NCBI GenBank assembly: GCA_017591395.1
Contig: WEDG01000227.1
Coordinates: 47,936-111,935 of the forward strand
Direction: 5' to 3'
Length of the DNA stretch: 64,000 nt
Source: Schistocephalus solidus
Lineage: Eukaryota > Platyhelminthes > Cestoda > Diphyllobothriidea > Diphyllobothriidae
In this document: one piece after another, positions 13,501-25,500 of the stretch
Numbering within the stretch: the first letter of the stretch is position 1
How the letters are laid out: every line of letters starts with the position of its first letter
Position numbers and translations under genes: made by a program
The notes under the pieces: generated by a model
Databases searched by the model: none
What the model was told of the DNA's origin: nothing
What the model saw: only the letters and a program-made list of their open reading frames with translations

Positions 13501-16500
13501 GCCAATCAGGTATGTTCCTACTTTCACAAACGTTAACACACGCTGCCTACCGAACTCTTGGAAGATTTTTCAGTATCTTTATGCTTTAAACGCACATGGA
13601 CTGTTAAAACCTGAGTTTATTAAGGTAACGTGTGAGGATGCGCGCTCCCGAACCTAAATAATGATAGGAACAGGATTTGGTCTTATGAAACATGAGCCTG
13701 ATGTTACTCATCAAACTTGGTAAAATTTTGAACAAAAACTGTTTTTTTAGCTTATATACCCCCTTCAGCGTGGCACCTTTTGCTCTGAGCTAAAAGGAGA
13801 CCCACGCTGGCTCGTTAAATGCTTTGACCGACTTGTGTAAAGCCGGCCCGAGTCTGTACCTATTGTGGCATATTTGTGTTTGGCTCATTTTGGCGGTGCC
13901 TTTCACGTTAGGCCAGACTGCTTCCGCCTGGACGAGGGTGAATGCGGTCGATTTCTCCGTGCGTCTAAGCCTGCAGGTGTTACTTTTCTGCTAAACAAAA
14001 ATGCACTACATTGTGTGAAAACAGTAGATGGTAGGAGGAACAATGGACCCAACGTCCGATTTGTAGTTGAGTAATAGAAGGCGTAGTCGGAAGTTGAATC
14101 TGATGCACTCCCTTTCGTGCCTCTGTGAAGCGCCTAGGAAAGACTGTCCCAGTAGGCATCACCAAGTTATCCGAAGACAACATTTAAGAACTTCTTTAAG
14201 CTTTCTGCACGTAAATAAGGAGGTTTTCAAAGGTATTGCCTGTTATATTTACCAAAAAACTGAATAAGCTGGAAAAAATCTTTGCCTAAAACCATCCGTA
14301 TTATTAGTGGTCTGGAATGCTATGTCAGAGGAGGCTTAATCTAAAAAAAACTTTCAGTGCCTCAAAGCAACCAGAAACTTGTAACTTAACAGGGCTCACT
14401 ACGAAATGCGATTAACTTATCTCAGCCTCTTTCATTTGAGTCACAGGAAGCTACCACTGGCCGACCTCATACAAACTGTCCACATTATGCGCAGTTGGGA
14501 TTGCACCACATTGCTATCCGATATGTAATTTTGCTGCCGTTTTTTAACGGTGTTATATTGTTAAAATACGGCATCGAAATGACCTTTTGGATGGCATTGT
14601 GGTGCAGTCCTGACCGCGCATAATGTGGACAGTTTGTATGAGATCCTTAAGAGCCCTGGGTCTCCATACTGTAGAGCATACGGTAGATGAAATCGGAATC
14701 GACGGTCGAACTGTCGTGTGCCCCTGCAGTTATGCGAAACACCAAGCGGATAAGGTTCTTCGAGATCTTGGTCTTCCTCCAATACTTTGCGTAACGCGCT
14801 TCCTCTCGTATGTCGACTTGCAGTTCACTATTTCAGTGACATCTCTTTTTCGGCATGTTTTGGCTATGCTAAGTGAAACATTGAGCTATTGATAGCAGCT
14901 AAAACCATGAGTATGTCTTGTTCCGTATATGGGCTGCGCCCGAACCAGCCGCCAGTCTTCTTGCTTGTGTCTTGACACCGGGCACCGACGTGTGAGGGAC
15001 GAGTGTGTGGCAGTTTCAGCGCAAGTCTACTATCACTTTTAACTAATCCACGCGCAAGTCACCATCCCTGCACCACCTGGTGTGGAGCATACGGTGGACC
15101 TCGTTGAAATCGGCGGTCGAACTGTCATGTCCTATGTTCCAATTTTTCCTTACGGCAGTTAGTAACACTGTCCCACATACTTTCTATGTGCCATTTGAAT
15201 GGTTGCTCTGAGGCGCGGGATACAATCGTCGCCGTGGTATATCTTCTCTATCCCTGCCCCCCGCCACCACTACTACTCTGAAACCTTTATATGGCGGAAA
15301 CCCATCTAGAATCGAATTTTACCTTCGAAATGTATGTGGATGGCCTGGTTGCGTTTTAAGTGTGATCTAGGAGTCTCAAACTCGAAATCTTCGGATCTCA
15401 CGTTTTGTGGATAATCAGCACCTAGTTTCTGAAACTGAAGCTGTTACTCACTGGGTCAGCTGATTTATCACGCAAGGCTGGAAACGGTTTTCCAGAGGGC
15501 CGGCGCATGACTTTGTAACCAAATTCTGGCAGTTCGCGTCGGGGTGTCTTCAAGCGCAAATCGTATTCAGTGTAGGCCAACTAGGCTGAATACCTTGCAC
15601 ATTATAGTCAACGTCCCTGTAGTCACGAAGAAGGAGCCATGATATCTGCATCGAGAGCTTCATCAACCTGAAGTTTCGGATTCTCACTCACGTCCCTCAT
15701 CAGAGCCAAAGTCGGTTAAGGTTAGTAGATCTAAACTGCTCATTTTGAAGATAAAAGGTCTGATTTCCGTTTTCATTGGAAGTTTTGGGCCTGCGCCCTC
15801 ACAAATGGTAGAATAGCGTCCATTAATAAATAAACAGTGGCAGTCTACTGATGATCAGACATGCCCTTATATTGGCACTAACAGGCGGTATGGCTGTGTC
15901 CGTTGTAAATAGCGTCAGTTAGTGTTTGCTGTCGAGGGTTACTGTAAACACACACACACACACACACACTGGCCGAACAGTCACGAAATGATCACTACCC
16001 TATTTGTCTCTCAAATGGCCCCTAAAGCCGTAGACCTCGCTACATTTCGCACTCTTAGAATGATTGACGAGTATCCGTCCTCGATACCCTTTTCTAACAC
16101 TGATGAAGACGAGTTGGTCTTGCAAACCTTCTTGACGGGCTACAGTCAGGGCGCAGAACAATCGGGGGCCCAACCTATCTCTGCGGTCAGCGGGGTTGGG
16201 GGTGACACGGGTCACGGTAAAGTGTAGGCCCTGTGCGACGCCCACAGTCAGCGGGCTTACGCATCAAGCAAAGTGCGCCATATAATGATCACTGGGGGCA
16301 GGATTTTCCAGTGTCTGAAGATGGGAAGGTATATTGAAAGTTAGACCTCCAATTAACCACTCCCAACGAACGCCTCTTTTTTTCGGCATGTCACCTGGGG
16401 ATCGAATTTTCTATCTTATTAAAAATGATTGTTTATACCACTGCTTCTCGGTAGCCCGGGATGATGAGGTAGATCGAGCTCCCGGACGAGGCGCCGCGCT

Positions 16501-19500
16501 CGGACTCTGTTCTACTGTCATATCAAATGCGTGAACACCCCTGTCGTGGCACTTAAATTATTCGATCCTTTGACAACTTTTCCGGAGATTGGTGCCCCTG
16601 TCTCGTATGATTTGACGTGTTTGAAAGAACGCCTATATCTCGACGGCAAATTAAAGGAGATCACTAGGACTACCCGCTCCCCTTATTTGTTATGCCCTTC
16701 CTTAGCTTCAACGCGTACTGGGCCCGAAGCTTGCTGACCCTGAGGGGAATTCAACTGTCCCTCCACTCTCCAAGTCCTTCTCTTCCGTCTCCTCCGTTCG
16801 GCCTCATTCTCCGATGGGTGAGTTCCAAAACTACCATCCCCCTCACTGTCTGCCGTTTACATCGTACGAGCCTCTGTTTTTTCGACCATCCGCCATCCTG
16901 GTTGGAGTTCATCATCCATACGGGAAAAATCATGCCCCGCTGGCTATTTTGTATTTTAACAATAATACGTATAAATTGGAAAATAGACATCCCAAGAAGT
17001 ATAATTCAAAGCAAAGAAGTTCTTTTGGCAACAATAAGAAACTCTATTGGGTAAATTTTTGACGCTGGTTCCCCAGGTCATTGTCAGCCGTAAAGTGTGC
17101 GAAACAGTTAAAATTTTAAAGAGAGACAACATCGAAAGATACCATTATTTCATCTGCTGCAATTTGGAGTCCTTGCAATTTTTTCAGAAATTCTACAGAG
17201 TTTTCGATGAAGGTTTCACAATCCCTTGTCAATGGATGTTGTTTGTGGAATAACCACTTAGAAATTTTATAATTGTGTGCACCGATCAATGAAAATATCG
17301 GTCGCAACGGTACTTCGGCTTTGTGAACCTTAGGTAGTCTATAGATTTTAGCTCTGGTCGGTTCGGTTTGTCTTAGGGACTTGGCAATATCTCCTGCTAT
17401 TTGCTTCTTCCCTTTCAATAGTTGAATTTTGCGTTTTTGTAGGATCCGCGTTAAGATGCTGAACTGTCTTGTAACAACGACAGCATCTTCTCATCGTACT
17501 CCACCTTGTTCAAAATGACTGTTGAACCTCCTTTGTCCGAAGATAGGATGATGATGTACGTCGATGCATGAGACGACAGGAGTTTAAAGAAAAAGACAAG
17601 GAAATAAATTGTTCCGGTCAGGCGCCCAAATCAAAGAACTGGCAAACACTTCCGTACATCAAGAACGTGTCTGAACTCGTTGAAAGACACCTGCAGAAGC
17701 ATCAAATCCAAGTGGCGCACAAACAAATGACTACCCTACGAAATCAGCTTTTACACCCTAAAAATAGGGTTGGCTATTTAGATTTTTAAAAAAATAAGTT
17801 GGATACAAGATACCATGTAACAACTGCAATGCGGTGTACTGTGGTCAGACAGGAAAAGTCAGCCTCCACGCGCATACATGAACATCAATTGGCAGTAAGG
17901 AGGCAAGACCACTTGTCTCAAGTTGCCATGCATCTGCTGGAAACTGGGCACAAATTTGCCTGGGACGAAACCCGCATTGTTGCCTCATGTCCATCTAAGA
18001 AAGGCTGAGAATTGTTGGAGGCCATTTACTCAGATAACTCATGCATTAGCCGATATATCGAATTGGACCCTGTGTACGGCAATCTGACAGAAAGATGGAA
18101 GAGGTGACAGCCAATCCACACGGGAGTTCAACCCACAATGACAGCCATTAGCAGGAACGACTAAGCAATATCGATTTTTGGCACTTTTTAAATTTTAACT
18201 GTTTCGCACACTTCACGTCTGACGACGACCTGGGGAACCAGCATCGAAAATTTACCTATTATAGTTTCTTATTGTTTCCCAAAGAACTTTTTTGCTTCGA
18301 ATTAACAATAATAAAATCACAAATGCCTTTTAGCAATACGTGCTATTCTAACAGCTGATAGTTTGCATCCATTGATTGATTCGGTTATAAACGATTCTGT
18401 GCTCATGTGGCTAGTTCTTTGGAATTTGTCCCTTTGATTGACATCGATGGTAACACCCGAGTGTGATGAGGTATGTTTGCTGGGTCACGCATGACCAGAA
18501 GACTAGCACGAGTGATTTCGTTCCTGATCGACTAGTGTAGATATCGGACCAGTGGGCCCTTGTATCTTCCTGGAAGTCACACGTTATTTAATATGCTACC
18601 TCTTCGGGTGACAGCACATGGTCCAGTGCATTCTGCATGCTGTTAAAGCGTTTATTTCCATGCTATTTATCGCGTTTTAGTCATGTGTTTTGATACCTTT
18701 GCAATGTTGCCACGCTACGCACGCATTGACAAATTAGTAGCTACCAGACCGTTAGATGTTTGCCGCATCCCATTTTATAGCCAATCTTCTTTATGTATCG
18801 TTTTTTTCATTTTGCGACATTTTTGTAAGTACTAGGGAGTTCAAAGTCGTTCGCCTACCTTTCCCTTAGTAAAACTAAACTGAACAGATTTGGTTCGCCT
18901 TCTCGTTGAGGTTTTTACATGCCTTCAGATTCCCTCTGAAATGTTAGCCACTTTCCATCATGCACAACCTTGTAGAAAATTCCAATTGTGTGGATGCTGA
19001 AGAGAAGGATATCCATCCAACTCTGATTCCTCAGGCCCTTTCAACGCCGCGTTTGCAGCGGGCTAACGTCTCAACCCCACCCAGGACTGCGACACCCACT
19101 CGAGACAACCCTGTGCAAGTCACATCTATCAATCTCATCGACTTCGGTCCTCAGGAGCCGTCCCGGTCGATGCCCGTTAATGAAGCGCTAGAACAGAATG
19201 ACCTCTGCAACGATCTGGCTCGCCTGCAGCTGTCTCTTCCTTCAGTTGCTGTGGAGGCTGATCGCAGCACGTTACAGCCTGTACATCAAGAGGCTGAAGG
19301 GACGGTAGGCCAAGATCCTGCTCCAATGAAAACCACCGAGTGTCCACAGCCGGCAGGTTCACCATTCAGTCGGTGAGTGTCCCTCCTCTCTCTTCTTTTT
19401 GACCTTTTTTACACGACCATGCTCCTGAACAGTTTTTCTATTTCGGTACAGTGGTTTGCGCTCTATTGCGATGAGGTCGATGCGGTCCATTAACTCCTTC

Positions 19501-22500
19501 GCCAATCAGATGAAGTCGGTCGAGTGGGTGGCCGCGACCTCAACCTCTGTGACCTCGCTCACAACGAATCCGCAGCATGAGACGGTGATCCTCTTTCCAA
19601 ATCGGGTCACTCGTCGACCGTCAACGGGCCAACAGCAAGGCTGGAACAAACTACCTGGCTACCGGAACCTCTTTGCCATGCCCAAGAGTAATCGGCTGCC
19701 TCGTAATATGCGGCCCTGGACGTTGGGAGAGCCCTGTCGGGACAGTGGGGTAAGTCTTTATCGACCAACGAGCACTTGTATCTACAGTATGTGTGCAAAT
19801 CCTCAAATATTCTGTCATACAGGCTCGTAAAAATGCTGCCAATTACTCAAACTAGGTATTGGACATAGCTGACTGACGACAACTTGGAAATCTTAAATGG
19901 CCGTCGCAGTCTCCTGGTCTTTGTCGCTATCCCCATGTCTACATCATTACTGGTTGCCATACGACTGTATGTGAGAGCCAAGACAACGGGAATAGCATGT
20001 CCCGTAATCTGATTGATGAAATACCTTCCCACGAATTACCATGAATATATGCACAATGAAGTTAACTAGGTTCTTTGGGAAAAAATAAGAAACTTTATTA
20101 GTAAATTTCTGACGTTGATTCCCCAGGTCGTCGTCAGACTCATTTGTTGATTGCGCCAATAAGCGGCCACCGTGTGCACCAGCCTATGTTGATTGGTTCT
20201 CATTTCTTTTACTTTTCCCTGAGGTTTTTGTACACGGCCTCAAACTCAATGTACCGATTGCTGCATGACTCATCAGAGTGTATATTCTCAAGCAACTCGG
20301 TCTTTTGTCCAGGGATAGACTCTGCTGATGCGTATTTTGTCCCAGGCGAAGGTGTGCCCTCAAGTGTGCTTAACCACTTGGAACAGATAGTCACGCCTCT
20401 TGACTGCCAGTTGATGTTCGTGGATGCGTGTGTGGGCAGCTTTTCCCAGTTGGCCACGATATTCGGTATCACAGGGAACCTTATAGCGACTTCCTTTTTT
20501 ATCAAGGTAACCCACCCTTTGCTTAGGGGGTGTACAACTTTTATTAGGTGTTTCCCCAAGTATCTTGCTACGAGTTCAGCACACTCCTTACATAAGGAAT
20601 GATTCATTATGTATTGGTGCCTGATTGGAACAATCTTGTTTCTTTTCTTTGGACTCGCTTTGCTTCATGCATCGACGTACAAAATCTCTGGTGTAACCAT
20701 TTTTGGAAAACGGTTCAAACCAGTAATTTAGCTTGACTTGGTAGCCTTTTTTCATCATAACAACCTTTTTTGCTTGATTCAGCAGACTTTTGGTGGTACT
20801 CCGCTTGTGAGAGATTAGACTGTTACCCTCATAGTGTCAAATGTTTTTTCCGCATATGTTTCTTTGCGGTAACTAGATGTGTGTAATGTTCCGTCAGCCT
20901 TTCGCTGTACGAGAACATCCAGAAATGGGAGTTTATTGTCCACTTCTTTCTCCAATGTGAATTTGATTCCCGGAATGGTTGAGGTGGTGGTGTTGTGGAG
21001 CGTTTCTAGTTGGTCCTTTTTAAAAAATCACAAATGGGTCATCTACCTAGCGTTCATCCACGACTTAGGATTAATTACTGGAAGAGCCGTAGATTCCAGT
21101 TTCTGAATTGTCACTTCGGCAAGAAAGCCCGATATAGGTGACACCATTGGAGATACTATTTGCAATCGAACGAAAAATTGGTTTCTAAATAAAGGTCTGT
21201 GAGTTCAGGCAAGGCATTTGCGGGAACATCTGTGTCACAGGACTGTAGGGCTCCATCTGTGCATGGCCTTGCTAAATCTACTGGTATGGATGTGAACCGA
21301 GAAAAGACATCAAAGGAGATCATTATTTCCTCAGTGCAGATTGTGATTCCTTGCAATTTCTCTAGAAACTATAGAATTCTGAATGACAGTTTCACAATCC
21401 CTTGTAAGTGGATGGAGTTGACGGAATAGCCATTTAGAAATTTTAATTTGATGCACCGATTAATGATACTATCGGTTTCAGTAGGGCTTCAGGTTTATGA
21501 ACTTTGGGTAAGCGATATATCTTGGCGATGATGGTTCGAATTTTCTCGGGGCTTTTGCAATACCTTCTGGCAGTTTCTTTTGTCCCTAAAAAACGTTTCA
21601 CACTTTGTCAATAAATGAAATCTGTTCCTTGACAGGGTCCTTAGAAAGGCCTATACGTTGAACTATCTTCTAATAGTGACAACAGCTGATTTTAATCTAA
21701 TTTGTTCAAAAAGCAGTTAGGCCTCCTTTGTCAGTTTTTAGATTCCTGAATGCTTCATTTTCTTCAGATGATATTGATGAAAATGATTCCGATCTGTTAA
21801 GGCATGAACTGTGCCGTTTTTACTTGTAAACGTTTCAGCTTCGGTGAGGTTTACTATTTAAATGACGGACTCCCTGCTTGCATTGAAGTCCAAGTAATAT
21901 GAATCCGAATGATTGTATTATCTCCTCGGTTGCTGTAAGGATGCTAGACTCTAAAACCTGCAAGACCACGAGCCTCGGGTCTAATAATTAGAGTTTTGAA
22001 CTTCTGATCAACAGGTCGCGGGTTCGAGTCTCTGGTACCGTAACACCTGGGTTTAGGTATGGCTGGCTGATGACGGCTAATAGGCCAGAAATGGCCAGAA
22101 TGACATAACTGACAAAGGCAAGGAAGACTGTAATGACCATTTCTGGCTTATTAGCCGTCATCAACTAGTGATACCCAATCCTAAGTGCCAACTGCCTGGG
22201 AATCGAACCCGGACTCTTTGGCCATTGAGTCGAATGGTCGACCTATGGACCACGCACTCCTTCTCCTATCGGTTGTGATCGGGGATATGAATTATGATGA
22301 AGTGGCTCTCACCGGTGAAGCTACTGAACATATTCATCCTACAGTACCCTGGGAGCTCAATCTAGAGCCCCCTCATTTGCATAGCGGCTACCTACAGATA
22401 ATGGATTACCCACAGACACAAGGGAGCCAGTAAAGGCCATTTCTGGATTATTAGCCGTCAACAGTAATACACAGTCGCTCCTAATTCTGGTCTCCCTTGT

Positions 22501-25500
22501 CTCGTACGAGCATTCCTGAAATCTATTATCCACAACGTGATAGTAGAATGGGAGCCCAACTTTGTGTTAAACGCATTATATGAAGATGGGTCATGAGAGA
22601 ATTTAGTGTTCTGATCGTCAAACTTTCTACCCTCGACACTGTGTCCTTTTTTTGTCCAGGCCTCGGAACGTTGATTATTTGTTTAGGCGCCCGCCATTTC
22701 ATGTATTGCCGCTGTTTTGGTCTGGAGGTCTAACTGTCGGCTGTCTCGGATTGTGTGAAACTCCGTGTCTTTGTTGCCGTACGTTTTTTTGCCTTTATCA
22801 GTTAGTGCATTATTTGTGCATCATTAATAAAACTCCGTTTTTGTTTTTTTTAGCGCAAATTTAGTCTGGACCGCAACGCTCTATTCGCCAGAGACCCCCG
22901 TGCCCCTCAGTCTGGCATCGCTGCTGGGCACCCCCAAGTGCAGTTGAGCTCCAACCCCCTATCCGCTCCCTCCTCCTCCTCCTCTGCGTCTGCCTCCTTT
23001 CAAACCTCTGGACCGCCGCCTGTTGCGTCCAGTGGCACTGCTAATCCCGCGTGGGAAGACCAGACTTCCTGGTTCCAGGGCATCCGTTCAGGTCTTCAAA
23101 AGCACCTCACTTCCCTATCACCTGCCCTCCAACGTCAAGCCACCTCAACGAACGACTTGAATCAAACTCCACGTGGATCTATCAACTCCCTGGATACTGA
23201 GGACTCCAATGTCCTCGGTGGAGACTCCCTTGGTGCGTGGTTGGGCCGCTGTTTAATGCGCTGTAGTGGACTATCGTTTATTTTGGACCTATTTTCCTGT
23301 TCTTTTTTTTGCATCTGGACTCTCACCATTTGGTCCTCCTACATGTGTGCTTTCAGTGACATTACATTTCTGCTCGTCTTTGAATACTTTCCTCGTCGCC
23401 GTAAATTTGACTAGGGCGCCTACTTTGCCATTCATTATGTTGGAGTTTGGCGGCTGTAGCAAACGTGCAGCTCATAGTTGTTGTCCTGTCATAGAAGCTC
23501 GTTTTCTGTCCATTAGTGCTTTTTCGTCATAAAAATGCGTTTTTTACAGCTTATTATTGTCATAGATACCCCTTTAATTATTGTGGCTAAAGTCGTCCAT
23601 GAGGTGCCGTTGACTTCTGCTACAGCTGCATTCGCTTAATCGAGGACTATTTTACTGCCGCTACTACTACTACTACTACTACTGCTTGAGAATGATTGGG
23701 ATATCAGTCAACTGCTCATAATAGCTCTGATTAGCTTAGAATATTTAATTCGAAGTATAATAGTAAGCCCTACGTACAGGTGTATGAAGCATGGACAACC
23801 ATTTTTTGTACTTGAATTTTGAAGTTCTTCATCTGAGCTGTTTTATGTTTCTCCTTTCTAGGTGGTTCTGGCGGCTATCAGCCACCCTCCTGGTACGATA
23901 TTGCCGGCGAGCTGTCAGTCAGCTCCCCAGCGGCTCGGGTTTGTCTCGTGAACCCCTTGCTTTCTCAGCTAACACCGGACGCGCAGACTACACGACAGCG
24001 GCGACTTTCGGGTCTGAGCTATAATCACTCGCGGTCCTCTTCCTGTCTGACCTGCCCCGCTGCAGAAACGGACGGGCGCAGTCGTAGAAACAGCATCTCC
24101 TCGCCAGTGGCTGCTGCATCCGCAACACCCTTGGGCCCACGCATATCCCCCTCCTCTTCCTCTCCGGTCCTCGCTATTTCCAGTAGTGGTAAGACGCTCA
24201 CTTTGTCAAGTTCCATCTCTTGTCTATGGGAGATTCTGCGAGTTTGTGAACGTGCACCGAAGCGATATTTGCCAAATCTGGCCTGATCTGTCGTCCCAAA
24301 TTTCTTCGGTTTATTCTAAGAGCCAAAAACTCTTTAACTTACGGTTTTGCCAATCCCTGTGACTCCATTTGGTTCCTGTTGCAACTCCGGTCTGGAGGCG
24401 TTCGCTGGTGCCTGGGTTTGTGAGTGTAGGACACAATTATAATACATACGCGCTTATCTCGACATATTTTGAGTCCCAGCGATGGCATCTACTTTTTCTC
24501 ATGTGTTGAGTCTATCAATATTTAAATGCTGTTCAGACGACATCGCCATGGTTATTGGGGTTATTAACTAATATTGGTAAAAATTGGGTTGAGGGTTGAT
24601 TGGTGGTAGTGGTTCGCTCACCTATCGCTTAACGGGACAGTTGTACAGTCGTGCTTTGGGTTTTACACTCGAGCTCCACCAGCAAGCGCTCGGCTGCTAG
24701 TAGACAGAATAGCGAAACGTACAAATACAAGGGAGACTGGAATGGTCATCTCTGGCCTATTAGCCGTCATCAGCCGGTGATATTCATTCCCACGTGTTGC
24801 AACATTTGAAGATCGAGCCCAGCCACTTTTTGATTAGGAGTCTAACGAGTTCGCTACCCAGCCCGTGATCGGTATTCCTTGGGATGAGGAGATTGAATCG
24901 TTCGCTTTTGAATGCCGCCTGAATTGCGTTAAGTTTGACTTATTCCGTTGGTATCCTCAGCGTCATCACCGAGGCACCCCGTTTGAGCGCGTAATCTGGC
25001 AGCTGGACATGTCTCGAGTACAGCTTGCAGGTTATCCTTACCTTTTATAAGGTCTGGTGGATATTAATTATGGCGTGGATGGAGGGGCGTAAAATACCAT
25101 CCGGTTTGAACTAAAAAGTGCAATAGGACCTATGGATTGTTTTTAGTTTCATACTATCGGGGAAAGGGCGATGGATTTGAGGTTCAGGAAGCCTTTTACT
25201 AAAGAACACTGTATTTTAAAATTTTTGCATTTTTCAAGATTTAGCTCATCTACTGTAGACTGTGTTCCGTTGCATTTGGACTCTTTAGGTCGCCAACACA
25301 ATATCCGACCACCCAGTGAGACCCGCTCTCCACACCGTGCTCAGTCGCCGGCCTCACCCTCCTCTCCCACACGTACCCGGAAGCCCCCACTCCGTCCACG
25401 ACCAGGATCTCCACCGCCGCCGTCGTCGGCACCATCCCCACTGGTCTACCGGGTGCAAGACCTGCGGATCATCGCCACCGCTTGTTCCGTTTGTCCTAGC

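Larger units (their letters stand above)
16950..18310. mobile_element. Rearranged Penelope-like element with inverted terminal arms
   Basis: The left arm 16950-17115 is the reverse complement of the right arm at about 18180-18310; both share ttctta-t-g-cc-aaagaac, ctggggaaccagc and taactgtttcgcacac blocks. Inside, RT sequence runs on the - strand (17575 to 17116: SDKGGSTVILNKVEYD, RLPKVHKAEVPLRPIFS, ending EIMVSFDVVSL). The GIY-YIG endonuclease runs on the + strand (17590-18140: LPYIKNVSELVERHLQKHQI, STRIHEHQLAVRRQDHLSQV, LLETGHKFAW). The RT catalytic YVDD part is gone. PLEs are known to carry terminal repeats in direct or inverted orientation; here the coding parts themselves are inverted relative to each other. 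Confidence 0.8.
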
